Assembly (NCBI GenBank): GCA_039105265.1 | Contig: JAPFFF010000004.1 | Span: 5,809,501-5,873,500, forward strand | Length of the DNA stretch: 64,000 nucleotides | Source: Tritrichomonas musculus | Taxonomy: Eukaryota; Parabasalia; Tritrichomonadida; Tritrichomonadidae | Direction of reading: 5' to 3' | Shown: in pieces, positions 10,014-20,862 of the stretch | Layout: each line of letters opens with the position of its first letter | Numbering within the stretch: the first letter of the stretch is position 1 | Position numbers and translations under genes: made by a program | The notes under the pieces: generated by a model | The model's input: only the letters and a program-made list of their open reading frames with translations | Told to the model about the DNA's origin: nothing | Database searches by the model: none

Positions 10014-10841
10014 CAATTGAATACTCATAAAATCTTATAAAATTTTAACATATTATTCATTTATCTTTGTCTATATTGAATAAGATCACAAATTTTTAAA
10101 ATAATTAAAAATAACATTTAATTAATAAAAACAAAATTAATAAATATTTATATTTTAAATGATTCGAAATATTTGCTGATTTTGAATACATATTAAAAAT
10201 TTGGTTATTCATATAGAAAAAAAAATACAAATATATTATTGTTATTATAGTAAATTATTAAATTTTTAGTTGTAAACATACTTAATTACGATAATAAAAT
10301 ATAATATTAAAACATAATTATTTTATACTTAATAATTATTGTGTTTTATCTATAAAGTAATGACGCCCACCCTCTAGTATTTTCTGATATCAAAAGATGA
10401 GGAAAAAAAAAATCTCAATCTCTGAAATCGATCTCCAGTATAAGTGCATATTTCATTTATTGATATCAGAAAGTGAATCCATTATCGATCTCATCAATCT
10501 GAAAATAACAAGCATACTTCGATCATTCTTTTGGATTTTCCAAAAACTATAGAAATTAATTTTTTTTGCATAATTGGAATTAAATCATAATTCAAACATA
10601 TACCAATCTATAAAACTATTTACAAATATAAAACTCTTTTTTTGACTTTGTCATAAAATTATTTATTTTTTTATGTTGTAAAAATTATTCAAATTTTATT
10701 TGATATCGATTTTTTCAAAGCATTATTAAAAATTGAAAAATATTTTTTGAATAAAAATAAAAAATAAAATATTCAAAAACTAAAAATAAATATAACGATA
10801 AATTTGAATTTTAAAAAAAATAAATTATGATATATTTTACT
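10014..10841. other. Intergenic, AT-rich
   Basis: Spacer between the hAT element and the caspase-like gene. It holds a perfect 13-bp inverted repeat pair (10381-10393 and 10460-10472). Otherwise very AT-rich with no coding frame. Confidence 0.55.
10381..10472. repeat. 13-bp inverted repeat pair (stem-loop)
   Basis: TTTCTGATATCAA at 10381-10393 pairs perfectly with TTGATATCAGAAA at 10460-10472, with a loop of about 66 bases that is richer in G+C than its surroundings. It could be a structured RNA, a binding site or a small element's ends. Confidence 0.5.
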
Positions 10842-10846
10842 TCATT
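10842..10846 (+). promoter_or_regulatory. Initiator-like TCATT
   Basis: TCATT with the putative +1 A at 10844, giving a 23-base leader to the ATG at 10867. Fits the Trichomonas initiator TCA(C/T)(A/T); function inferred. Confidence 0.4.
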
Positions 10847-10866
10847 TTTAATAAAAACTAACTAAA

Positions 10867-11718
10867 ATGTCATACGTCGATCATCCAGAAAAGAGACAAA
10901 AGCATCCACATTATGAACACAGAACTCAAAAACTAGATCGTAAAGATAATGAATTTTCAAGTAAGAAGTTTCATCAAGTCCGTAAAGTATCAACACATAA
11001 AAAGCTGCTTAGGTCATTTGGAAGAATTGGAATGTGTTTAAACGAAAAATCAACAGATTCAATTCCAATTGGCGATCTTGATAAAGTCTGCTTTATTTTA
11101 ATAAATGATTATGATAATGATAAAGATTATGACCTCGGAGTAGGACCATTAAATGATGGATATCTTATTGGTTTGAAGCATCACAGATTTGGTTTCAAAG
11201 TTTTCTATCTTTATAATCCACGAAGCGATCTATTCACATCATTTCTTGGCTTCTTTATCAAAAACACACAAAATGCTTTAACCGTTTTTTATTCGGGACG
11301 TGATACAACAGAATCTACTATTCATGGAATTCAATTCGCTAATGGATCACTTTCATCCGGTGTCGTTGGTGATACAATCGCACAAAATTGCAATGGAAAA
11401 GCACGTGTAATGTTTATTACAGACACATGTGGTGGCGGATCAGTATTTGATATCAACGCTATTTGTGCAAATGCTACTACTGTTCCAAAGAACATGGTTT
11501 CTTTCTATACTCGTAAAGTTGCAGCACCAGATTCAAAAGAAGGAAAAAGATCACACGGAATTTTCACATATTACTTTTCAAAGATAACAAGCGATTGCCC
11601 AAATATCACACCAAATCGTCTTATTACAAGAATGAATGCTTCGCTCAAACGTTTCGAAGAGTCTATGAATTGTGAAGTTACAGATTCTCAAACCCCTGAT
11701 CTTCCAATTTTCAATTAA
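10867..11718 (+). CDS. Metacaspase/caspase-like protein lacking the catalytic His
   Basis: A 283-residue frame with a clear clan-CD caspase fold pattern: strand CFILINDYDNDKDYDLGVG, then TVFYSGRD (residues 140-146), then MFITDTCGGGSVFDI with Cys at 188. In metacaspases the first motif is FYSGHG, the His being catalytic; here Arg145 and Asp146 replace His-Gly. The Cys of the D-x-C motif is kept, but the following H-S-G is Gly-Gly-Gly. So the protein is probably not an active protease and may be a regulatory pseudo-enzyme. The basic N-terminus (about 60 residues) has no recognised domain. The frame is intact, which argues for use rather than decay. Confidence 0.75.
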   Translation: MSYVDHPEKRQKHPHYEHRTQKLDRKDNEFSSKKFHQVRKVSTHKKLLRSFGRIGMCLNEKSTDSIPIGDLDKVCFILINDYDNDKDYDLGVGPLNDGYLIGLKHHRFGFKVFYLYNPRSDLFTSFLGFFIKNTQNALTVFYSGRDTTESTIHGIQFANGSLSSGVVGDTIAQNCNGKARVMFITDTCGGGSVFDINAICANATTVPKNMVSFYTRKVAAPDSKEGKRSHGIFTYYFSKITSDCPNITPNRLITRMNASLKRFEESMNCEVTDSQTPDLPIFN

Positions 11719-11826
11719 TTGAATTTTTTACTATCCAATATCTTTTTATACTATCTATCTAACTATGATAAAATATAGAATTATTATTTCTTTTTGTATT
11801 TTTTTCATTCAAGAATTTTTCAATTT

Positions 11827-11836
11827 TCATTTCACA
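11827..11836 (+). promoter_or_regulatory. Tandem initiator-like TCATT-TCACA
   Basis: Two back-to-back matches to TCA(C/T)(A/T), with +1 A at 11829 or 11834, 19 or 14 bases before the ATG at 11848. They support that ATG rather than the upstream in-frame non-ATG start. Confidence 0.4.
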
Positions 11837-11847
11837 TTTCTTTAAAT

Positions 11848-12099
11848 ATGAATGATAATAATAATAACGAAGATGAAAAACAATTAGCTCCTTTTATCGA
11901 ACGTTTATCATATCTTCGTTCACTCGTCAATTCTTTAGTTATGCAGAATTTAGCATGTGGGAATATTCCAAAAGTTAAGCCAGGAGTAAATATGAATATT
12001 GAAGCCTTGACGCAATTAAAGGAAGACATAGATTTCAAAATATCACAGACACTTAAGCATGATTTATCTCTTGATTTGAAAGAGAGGGATTCTGAATAA
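11848..12099 (+). CDS. Small hypothetical helical protein
   Basis: 83 residues from the first ATG, beginning with a short Asn/Glu-rich lead and followed by an almost wholly helical stretch (about residues 10-80) with Leu at heptad-like spacing. No signal peptide or membrane span. I do not recognise the family; the shape is that of a small coiled-coil subunit of a larger complex. It lies 129 bases downstream of the caspase-like gene in the same direction and has its own initiator-like motifs, so it is probably a separate gene. Confidence 0.5.
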   Translation: MNDNNNNEDEKQLAPFIERLSYLRSLVNSLVMQNLACGNIPKVKPGVNMNIEALTQLKEDIDFKISQTLKHDLSLDLKERDSE

Positions 12100-12391
12100 G
12101 AGAAAATTTCTTTATAAATTATATAGGATTTATCAAAGAAGTATGAAATTATAATTATTGTTATTAATAGAATTATTTAAAACTATCATTTAACAAAGTT
12201 TTTATAATACAGCTCGTCTTTTTTTATGCTAAAGCTATCAAATATTTATATTAAACAAAACATAAACGATACTTATTCGTAATATATATAATAATGATTT
12301 TTTTTGTTAATAAAAGATCCACTTAGAATTCTTAATCAAAATACTAAATAAATTATATCAAATTAAAATTATATAAAAAAAAAACAAACAT

Positions 12392-15300
12392 TTATTTATG
12401 TGATTTCCTATTCAAAAATTCATCAGCCTCATTTTCAAAACCAAAACTCTGCAAAACAGAAGCAATTAAATTATTTCCTTTTATATTTCTTGTCACGAAT
12501 TCAATAAACGTATTTTCATCAGGAACTCTTCTATAAATAGATTTAGACAAGCATAATATTAATTTAGAATAAGTACCGGCCTCCAATCTAGTCAAATTTT
12601 TAAAGAACGAAGACAAATTCATATCTTCTTTATTTTCTGATGAATTCAATTTTTCAATGGCACATTCACAAATTTCCTCCATTGAAATATCAGGCAATTC
12701 ACAAATTTCAAAGAAGTAACCAATTTGCAACCTTAAAAGTAAAAAAGAACCCAAATTCAAAGTATTTTCTTTAGATGTCATAATTTCCAATTTATTGTCA
12801 AAGGGAGCATTTGTATTCAAAAACATTGAATTAACTGCCAGTTGAACGTTTACTCTTCTTTGAAGTTGGAAGAGGGAATCATCATTGAAGAATGACTTGT
12901 GCTTTTTCTTCTCTTCAGGATCACTTAGAGACAATGATTTCTGTATCAACAAACTCATTGTTTTTAGCAACTTTTTCTGTTCTTGCCAACTTTTTGTTGT
13001 CTCAAAAAGTTTCATGGCTGCAATCAAAGCCCTATCGTTGTATTCAAGACGCCTTTGGACATCTAAAAGAATGAAGAAAATTTGGTTTTGGTTGAGATAA
13101 TTAATAAAATCATCAATTATTGATTCAAACATATTTAAACATCGAACCAATTTCAGCCAGAAACCGTTCCATTGCTTGAATGCAATTGCAGGCGTAATTA
13201 ATACACGTAAAAAAACGGTTAGCCTCAAATTTGAAGAAGAGGACGAATGGCTACTTAATGGTGCATTGTTGCTAGAAAAGCTCGTCGCTTTGATGAAGAA
13301 TCGATTGAATAAATTGAACGCTTCATCAAAGTCGCCAAACTGGCAATGAAACAGAATCCGATCTTCAGAAGCACCGACAATTGAGAGAGACTTGTCAAGT
13401 GAAATTATTTGTGGTGATGTGATGTGAACGATAGGAATTTGGACTTTTTCAATATCTTCCTCTTTTGACTGATTTCGAAGAGATTTGAAAAATTTTTCTT
13501 GATCGTCATTCATCTCAATTCCTGACTCGTTCTGAATCATTTTTTCAAAGAAAATTTTGAATTCAATGAAAGATTTAATGATTCGTTTTTGATCGTCTTT
13601 CTTCTCAATTTCAGCAGCTTTTTGAATCATGCCTTCAAAAAGTTCTTTGATTTTTCTGATGAAGGAACTGGCAGCTATCGGCCTAAGGAACGATAGAATT
13701 GGTATCAAATCATTGGCAAGACATTGACAGTCAATTTTCAATGCTTGATGCGCTTTAACCGTTTTTTCCAATTCAATGTTTCCTTGCTTAAAAAGACCAA
13801 GTTTGATGCAGTTCAAAGATGAGTCGAAGAAGCGATAATCAAACAGACCCCATGAATTTTGAATGTCCCTCAAAATTTCGGTTTGATCGTACTTCTGACA
13901 CAATGAGGCAAAAGAGGCGCCTGCCTGCTTTGTGCTGAAGTCGTCGAAACTGTAAACTTCATCAAAAGTGCCATTGAAGCCACAGAAGACGAATCGCGAG
14001 AGACAGTCGAGCTTGTAGATCAACGACTGGTAGTTCGACGAGTCAGAAAGATTGGCCATTTTCAAGGTGAAAAGTTTAACGTACTTAAAAAGAAGAGGAA
14101 AAACTCGAATCGCAGCAAGTTCAGCGTCGAAACAGTCGACAAATGAACTGGAGATGAGAAAAGTGACAGTCTCAACAATCTTCTTCATCAGGGGAGTCGA
14201 GATGCTCTCGAAGTCGTGCTTGATGCAGTCAAACAAATTGAATAAATTTGAAAAAGTGGGAAGATTTTCCAATTCATAATGATCGTCGTCGTTCTCATCG
14301 AATTCAAGGAAGCATTGAAGATGCTCCATGATCATTCTTTCTTTCTCTGATGGGACGAACTCTTCCTTTTCTTTCCGTGGGAACTTTTTCAATAGGGATT
14401 CTTTCAATTGAGGGAAGTAAATTTCAATGAGTTGTGAATCTTCAATTGAAAAGTGATCGTTTACAATTGAATCGAGTTGAGTTGTCAAACTGAAATCAGA
14501 GGCGAGATTCTTCGCTTGCTTGAATTTCTTCTTAACAACTAGAAACTCGAGATATTCGGTCAGATTCATGTTTTCATTGACATCTGAAAATTTTGAAAGG
14601 AAAGTGAAGTAATCATAAAAACAAAAGGGAACCAATTTAATGAAATCTGACAGCTTAAGCTTGTCAAATAACGGTTTGTAGAAAGATAAAACAGTATCGG
14701 AATCTCTGTAATATAAATCATTCAAAATTTCATAAGGAAGAGGATTGAATGAGAAACTTTTTGTTAGAAGAATTTGAATGTCAGATTTTTCAATTGGAAG
14801 AAGCTTTTTGTCATTTTTCTGAAGATATTCGGTCACATCTTCCAATGTTTGAATCTTTTCATTCAAATCAACTAACGTATTTTTTTGAGGGGAATTGACG
14901 GTTTTGTCAAAAATAGCATTAATGAACTTGTTATCTCTATATTCGTCAGGGACGGTTTTTAACGTAAGTAATGAAGCCAATTTGTCACTTTTTATTTCAA
15001 ATGCAATTATGTCATCCAAGTTCTTCAAATCATCAATTCCAGACTTGTCCAACTTTGACTCAAAATCGACAAAATCTGTGAATTGAATGCAACGATTGTC
15101 TTCTTCAATTTTGTCAAAATTTGACGAATTGAAAGCTTCAATGTTTCGGCTTGTTTTGTCAATGTCATAAAGATAGCAAGGCGAATATTTGCTGTACTTC
15201 TTGTGAGCACGCCTCTTGCCAACTAGAATGTTTAGTTCGGTCGACTTCTCTCTGAAATCTGATCCGAAGTCTTCGTTGTTTGACAACAGATACTCAGCGT

Positions 15301-17164
15301 CAAAAAGTGACTTATCTATGCATTTAGGAAAAGACCACTGCTCTGAATTGGAGATTTTAAAGACCAATTCAGCCATCATTGTTAGCTTATACAAAGGATC
15401 ATCTTCATTTTCAGTCAAATTTTTGGCTTCTTCGAACTTTTTCTGAGATAAAATTTTGATGAATTTTAATCTAAGAAAATCTTTCCTGATTTCTTTTTGT
15501 TTGGGACAAAAATGAAACAAAATGGAGACAATTTCAGCTATTTTATCATCTGAAAAAACAAAAGAATTAACGTCTTCTATTTCTAATTCTTTTTTGCTTT
15601 TTTTTGGTTTCTCACTAACAAAAAGAATTGAATAAAATTCAATGATCAACTTTTCAAAAAATTCTTCATTTGTTAACAATTGAATTATTTCAATGACCTT
15701 TATCAAATTATTTGAAAATATTGAATCAATTTCATTCAACGAAAGTGTAGTTTCTGATAATGATTCAGTTAATGAAATAGAAGACATATCTAATAAGTCA
15801 ATCTGGCTATCATTTCCTTTCAATTTTTCAACTTGATTTAAAATGAGACTCATAGCTCGAAATGAATAAATAAATGCAAAATCATTCTTTCTATCGTTGT
15901 CACTAAAAACAAACATCTTCTTATCTTTAAAACCGTCAAAATCAATATTTAAGTTGGCATACGTATTCAAATATTTCGGAAGTGACATTTTTTCTAAATC
16001 AGAATTGGTCGTTTTTTTTCCAATGCTATTTGAGAGAAACCTACAAATTGAACAGTCATTATTTAGCCGCTCAATTGCATCCATCATGATTGAATCTGAT
16101 TCAATTTTTGATATAGAATTGGAATCGGAATTCATATTATTTATGATCTGTGAAATAACATTCTCATAAACAATTTCATTTTTGATTGATTCATATTCAG
16201 CCAAAAAAGCTATCATTCTCAAATCTGGAAATTGTTTAGTATAGGTTAATAGACATTCTTGATCTTTCGTTGTTTTGAGGCCATTTATGATTAAGGTGCG
16301 ACATACAATTAATATTATATCGATAAATGACTTGTTTCGTTTGGTAAGAACATCGTTTGTTAAACTTAATATTGCGTCATTCAAATCACTTTCTATAAAA
16401 TATTTGGTTGATACGTATGGAAATGGAATATCACATGCAAATAATGATTGAAAAAGCTGTGATGTTTTTGTATCAAAAAGTATCGGATATTGACACCAAA
16501 ATTGATGAAAATTTGTGGGATTAACTAATTTGATTGAAAAAAATGGCAAGTAACTGTTGTCAAATTGCTCTTTTAATGAAAAAGAATTTAGTTTAAAATG
16601 ATTAAATAGTAATTCTGGTCCAATTCGCATTAAAAGAGCTTCAATATAGCCGTGCCTGAGAAGAGCAGTATAAAGGCCACGATGCTTTTCAAAAAGATAA
16701 GAAATTGCTTGAACTACACTCTTTTGTTCATCGGTATTTAGTGGTTTTGAACTTGATGATGATTTATTTTTTTGAAAAAAATCACTTTTACCTGTAAATA
16801 TTTGGAGAAGAACAGTAGCTTCTTTTGATTTAACTGTTTTTGAATCCAGAGCGAGTAAATAAAATGAATCAGGTATATTTGGCTTTTTTATTTGGCATTG
16901 AGGTGAATGAACAGATACATTTTGATTTATAATTTCAGTCGATAAGCGTGATATAATAGAATATAAAATCCATTTGGCATATTGAAATGCAGAATCATCT
17001 GCGTTTAAAATATCGCATAAAGAATTTAATTTTGGTATATAAATATCATCAGGAACAGCCTCAATAAAAAAGTATGATGGCAAAACTTGACCAAGATAAA
17101 GATGATAAGAAAATTGGTTTATGCATTGATCAGGAGAAAAGCTTTTAAAATCAGGAAAAATCAT
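12392..17164 (-). CDS. Large helical-repeat protein, possibly spastizin (ZFYVE26)-like
   Basis: A single uninterrupted frame of 1590 residues, almost entirely alpha-helical, rich in Ser, Asn, Lys, Phe and Leu, with no signal peptide, membrane span or zinc finger. The C-terminal part (FFILLDVQRRLEYNDRALIA and AAMKLFETTKSW) resembles the alpha-solenoid end of spastizin/ZFYVE26-type proteins, where short helices record lines like 'L-x-x-L-Q...D-x-x-R-A-A'. In animals that protein works with spatacsin and AP-5 in lysosome reformation and lacks close homologues in many protists. The FYVE domain is absent here. It could also be another vesicle-tethering or COPI-like solenoid. Confidence 0.45.
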   Translation of the reverse strand: MIFPDFKSFSPDQCINQFSYHLYLGQVLPSYFFIEAVPDDIYIPKLNSLCDILNADDSAFQYAKWILYSIISRLSTEIINQNVSVHSPQCQIKKPNIPDSFYLLALDSKTVKSKEATVLLQIFTGKSDFFQKNKSSSSSKPLNTDEQKSVVQAISYLFEKHRGLYTALLRHGYIEALLMRIGPELLFNHFKLNSFSLKEQFDNSYLPFFSIKLVNPTNFHQFWCQYPILFDTKTSQLFQSLFACDIPFPYVSTKYFIESDLNDAILSLTNDVLTKRNKSFIDIILIVCRTLIINGLKTTKDQECLLTYTKQFPDLRMIAFLAEYESIKNEIVYENVISQIINNMNSDSNSISKIESDSIMMDAIERLNNDCSICRFLSNSIGKKTTNSDLEKMSLPKYLNTYANLNIDFDGFKDKKMFVFSDNDRKNDFAFIYSFRAMSLILNQVEKLKGNDSQIDLLDMSSISLTESLSETTLSLNEIDSIFSNNLIKVIEIIQLLTNEEFFEKLIIEFYSILFVSEKPKKSKKELEIEDVNSFVFSDDKIAEIVSILFHFCPKQKEIRKDFLRLKFIKILSQKKFEEAKNLTENEDDPLYKLTMMAELVFKISNSEQWSFPKCIDKSLFDAEYLLSNNEDFGSDFREKSTELNILVGKRRAHKKYSKYSPCYLYDIDKTSRNIEAFNSSNFDKIEEDNRCIQFTDFVDFESKLDKSGIDDLKNLDDIIAFEIKSDKLASLLTLKTVPDEYRDNKFINAIFDKTVNSPQKNTLVDLNEKIQTLEDVTEYLQKNDKKLLPIEKSDIQILLTKSFSFNPLPYEILNDLYYRDSDTVLSFYKPLFDKLKLSDFIKLVPFCFYDYFTFLSKFSDVNENMNLTEYLEFLVVKKKFKQAKNLASDFSLTTQLDSIVNDHFSIEDSQLIEIYFPQLKESLLKKFPRKEKEEFVPSEKERMIMEHLQCFLEFDENDDDHYELENLPTFSNLFNLFDCIKHDFESISTPLMKKIVETVTFLISSSFVDCFDAELAAIRVFPLLFKYVKLFTLKMANLSDSSNYQSLIYKLDCLSRFVFCGFNGTFDEVYSFDDFSTKQAGASFASLCQKYDQTEILRDIQNSWGLFDYRFFDSSLNCIKLGLFKQGNIELEKTVKAHQALKIDCQCLANDLIPILSFLRPIAASSFIRKIKELFEGMIQKAAEIEKKDDQKRIIKSFIEFKIFFEKMIQNESGIEMNDDQEKFFKSLRNQSKEEDIEKVQIPIVHITSPQIISLDKSLSIVGASEDRILFHCQFGDFDEAFNLFNRFFIKATSFSSNNAPLSSHSSSSSNLRLTVFLRVLITPAIAFKQWNGFWLKLVRCLNMFESIIDDFINYLNQNQIFFILLDVQRRLEYNDRALIAAMKLFETTKSWQEQKKLLKTMSLLIQKSLSLSDPEEKKKHKSFFNDDSLFQLQRRVNVQLAVNSMFLNTNAPFDNKLEIMTSKENTLNLGSFLLLRLQIGYFFEICELPDISMEEICECAIEKLNSSENKEDMNLSSFFKNLTRLEAGTYSKLILCLSKSIYRRVPDENTFIEFVTRNIKGNNLIASVLQSFGFENEADEFLNRKSHK

Positions 17165-18113
17165 TTTTAATTCTATTCAGAATATTAAACTTTTTGAAAA
17201 ACTTTAAGTTAAGAAATTTCATTTCATTAATTCAAATTGTATATAATCAAAAAATGTTAATAATATTTTTTGATTTAATATAATCAGTAAATAAAAATAA
17301 TCCATCAGAAAACGATATAATTGAAAAATTTCTGATGAATCATTCAAAAAAAATACTGTTATCAAATTTGAAAAGATTTTCAATAATAAAAGAATAGATT
17401 ACATAATAAATAATTTATTAATGTGGTATTAAAATCACATTATATTTTATAATATATATTTTACATACAAATATAAAATATTAATTGGATTTTCTGTTTT
17501 CATTACAAAATATAATGAAATCAAAACTTTTTTGATGCGAATAATCACAATAATATACTTTATTGATCAGAATTTTATTAGAATCAATCATTTTTATACT
17601 TTTATTTAAAATACCTATGCTGTTATTTATTTTTATCATATTTGCTACTTTCATATAGAACGTGCAATATATATATTAGTTATTGTTTATGAATAAAATA
17701 TTGTTACACTACCATTATTATAATTTAATACCTTTTAATTAAAATGAAATAATAAAAAAAGATAAAGTACATTTATCCTTTCTAAAAAAAAGCTATATCT
17801 TATAAATAGTCGAATATTATTCAAAGAATCATATCCATCGAATAGTAGTGCAAACACTATGAGCAATCAAATAAAAAATAAGTTTTTCGTTTTCTATTTT
17901 TTTATGTTGTAATTAAGTATATTGAGGAAACATGATTTCAGAGAAAAAAAAACTTTTTTAATTGATATTTTAAACAACATTCTTCTGAAAATCTATTCAA
18001 TTTTCTATTTTGATAAGAAACCGTTTATAAATCAATTTCAAATTATTAATAAACGGCATTATTATTAGTTTCTAAATAATCCTTCTTTATATAATTATTT
18101 TAAAACAAATTAA
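17165..18113. other. Divergent intergenic region
   Basis: 949 bp between two divergent genes, so it should hold both promoters. On the minus strand TTTTTCAAAAAGTTTAA lies about 35 bases before the ATG at 17164. Otherwise very AT-rich; no RNA gene or repeat recognised. Confidence 0.5.
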
Positions 18114-20576
18114 ATGGAACTCAACGAAAGGCCAGTCGTTGCACAACTTCAGGTTGTAAGAGATAGGATTAGAGTTATTAGGAAAATCCTAAATCAAACA
18201 GAACAGCTGAAGATGAAAAGACCATCTGAAACTAAATTAGCTAATGTTGAGGAATATGATGACGACGATGAAACTATATATCAAGCACAAAAAAATCTTC
18301 GTGATTTAATTAACACGTTAAATTCTGGAAAGGAAGACAAGTATGTGAATTCAAGCAATTATAGTAATGACGACTATGCTGATTACAGTGATGATTATTA
18401 CAGTAATTGCCCAAATAATGATTTCGGTCAAGATAGAAAGCAAAAAAAGAAACGTCAGCTCGCTACAATTTCTGTTCAAAAAGCTGCTTTTCGCCAAAAA
18501 AGTCCTAAATCACACGATCATCATATGCTTGAATCAAAGCGTCATTGTTTGGATGAATATGATTTTTCAGTTGATTCCAACATGCATAAAAAAAAGAAAA
18601 GAATATTTGGATTGAAAAACAAAAAAAAGAGAGATTTAAATCTCGATATGATCGATTTTTGTCATGAATTTAATCAAGATTTAGAATTCGATTATTCCGA
18701 TTATTCTTCTTCTTGTTTTTATTGTCCGAACTGTAATTGCAGAATTTCAAAGCGTTCAAAATCACCTAAGGGATGCAGACCACATCATACTAATCGAAAG
18801 CGAAATTCTTCTGTTTCAAGACAGCATAAAAAACACAATTTTTTGGATATACAAACAGGATCATCTAATTCTTCAGCAACTGATAATTGCTCTTTTCTTG
18901 ATGAATATTCTAGCTTTGAAGATGAACAAATCATTCAAGACCAAAAGAGAAATGAAAAGAAATCTCATAAAAGTAGTATTGTAAAAGAATCAATTTCATC
19001 CTATAATACTAATACTTCGACACTTCTGAGAAGATATGCATCGACACCTTCAGTATCTTTAAGTTCTACTAATGATTCAGATATAATGTATTCCTCGTAT
19101 GATGTAAATGATACATCCATTTCTTATTATCTTGATGATGATGATGATATTGATGTTGAAGAAATACTTCATAATCTTGAAAAACAAAGACGCTATATTA
19201 CAACTGTCAATGACTCCTATCTTAATTCTATATCAGGAATGCCAAACTTTGAAAGATCACGAAAGGATAGAGCGCAAAGAAATAAAACTGGAAAAAGAAG
19301 TATAAAAGAAAATCAAAGTTCGTCTAAACATCTTTCAATGTCATCAAAGCCAAGATATAAATTTGATGATTCAATCAATTCATCTTGCAGCATTCTATCT
19401 GATCTTCTTGATGAGATGTCAGATGAAGAAGAGAGACTCATCAAAAACAATATTGCTCAACAATCACGAAAATCTAAAAATCAATCTCAAAAGCATAAAA
19501 AAAATCAGATTGTTTCTAAGGCGAAAAGCAATCAAAAACAAGGAAAACAGAAACAAAAAAATAATTCTAATTCATACTCTTCAAAGAATGAAATTATATT
19601 TAATACTAAATCAGAAGAGGAGGAAAAAGAGCAATTTGTTTTATCTCAGTCTGATAAAGAACATAATCAAATAATCCAAAAGCCAATCAATAAAATAAAA
19701 CAAGATATTAACCAAAGTAACAAAGTAAAGCATACCGTCAAATTTATATTAGAGGAGGAGGAAGAAGACACATTAAATAATCCTAAAAGCAGCAGTAATG
19801 AAAGTGTCAATAAAAATGGGGCCAATGTTCCATTGTTAAAACATCAAGAAGAAGAAGAAGAGGAAGAAAAGAATGAAGAAGAAGAATTGAAAAATAAGAT
19901 TTTTATCAATTCTGATATAAAAATTGAAGAAGAGAGTTTATTGGAACTTTCATCAGAAAACAGTAATGGATCTGTTGCTATTACTCAAAAATTCTATCAA
20001 AATCAAGAATATTCATTTGATGAGGAAAAAGAACAAGGCCAAGGAGAAGAAGCTATTCCTAAAGTTTCTTTATCAAGCTCAAAATCGCAAGATAAAGAAG
20101 ATAATAAAATATCTTCTATCTATAAAGAAGAAGAAAGTATGTTAGAAAATAATTTACAAGAAATTCTAAAAGCAAGTCCGCCAAACAAAGTAACATCATC
20201 ATCATTATATAATGATGTTGATGACATTGATATTGAAGAAGAAACTGCTAATGAGAATTCTAAAGTCCAGTCAGAAACAATAAATACCAAACACTCTGAA
20301 GAAGAAAGTTTATTAATTGATATGCCACAAATTCCAAATGATTTTGAAGAGGAAGATGAAGAAGATGAAATTGTAATGGTAAATCATCTTAAAGATGAGG
20401 GAAGTGAGGAAGATTCAGAAGAAGAAAATATTAATGAACAATTTAAATTTGATGAAGATAATTTAGACAATAGTGAAGAAGAAAATGAAAATGATCAAGA
20501 CAAAAAATCACAACATAGGCTATCAGATTACATGGAAACTGGATCAATTAACATTGGTGATGATGATTTTTTATAA
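18114..20576 (+). CDS. Acidic low-complexity protein of unknown function
   Basis: An 820-residue frame. Residues 1-70 are helical and could be a folded or coiled-coil head. The rest is disordered in composition: Lys/Arg/His-rich stretches alternate with Ser and Asp/Glu runs, and the last 350 residues are strongly acidic with many EEEE clusters. A Cys cluster FYCPNCNCRISK near residue 200 might bind a metal but matches no finger I know. The middle has several KKKRK-like basic patches that could be nuclear signals. Composition suggests a chromatin, nucleolar or cytoskeletal scaffold protein; function cannot be read. The frame is intact despite the bias, which supports a real gene. Confidence 0.55.
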   Translation: MELNERPVVAQLQVVRDRIRVIRKILNQTEQLKMKRPSETKLANVEEYDDDDETIYQAQKNLRDLINTLNSGKEDKYVNSSNYSNDDYADYSDDYYSNCPNNDFGQDRKQKKKRQLATISVQKAAFRQKSPKSHDHHMLESKRHCLDEYDFSVDSNMHKKKKRIFGLKNKKKRDLNLDMIDFCHEFNQDLEFDYSDYSSSCFYCPNCNCRISKRSKSPKGCRPHHTNRKRNSSVSRQHKKHNFLDIQTGSSNSSATDNCSFLDEYSSFEDEQIIQDQKRNEKKSHKSSIVKESISSYNTNTSTLLRRYASTPSVSLSSTNDSDIMYSSYDVNDTSISYYLDDDDDIDVEEILHNLEKQRRYITTVNDSYLNSISGMPNFERSRKDRAQRNKTGKRSIKENQSSSKHLSMSSKPRYKFDDSINSSCSILSDLLDEMSDEEERLIKNNIAQQSRKSKNQSQKHKKNQIVSKAKSNQKQGKQKQKNNSNSYSSKNEIIFNTKSEEEEKEQFVLSQSDKEHNQIIQKPINKIKQDINQSNKVKHTVKFILEEEEEDTLNNPKSSSNESVNKNGANVPLLKHQEEEEEEEKNEEEELKNKIFINSDIKIEEESLLELSSENSNGSVAITQKFYQNQEYSFDEEKEQGQGEEAIPKVSLSSSKSQDKEDNKISSIYKEEESMLENNLQEILKASPPNKVTSSSLYNDVDDIDIEEETANENSKVQSETINTKHSEEESLLIDMPQIPNDFEEEDEEDEIVMVNHLKDEGSEEDSEEENINEQFKFDEDNLDNSEEENENDQDKKSQHRLSDYMETGSINIGDDDFL

Positions 20577-20862
20577 TAGTCTGACTAATGCATAAAAGTG
20601 GCTATGAACAAGCAAGAATTTTCTTCAAACTAATTAAATTTGTTGTTTTATAAAAAAGATATAATGGATTTATGAAATGCACAAAAATTCTAATCAAGAA
20701 TTTCTATCAATTAATTTTATTCATATATTTTTAAAAGTTATCTTAAAAAAATGCTAATGAATAGTTATTTGCTGCTTTTTCTTTTGGCTAATATATCTTA
20801 GTTTTAATTTTTATTTAAAGTTTTTCAACATTTCTTAAAAAACAGAAAAATTGAAAAGAAAT

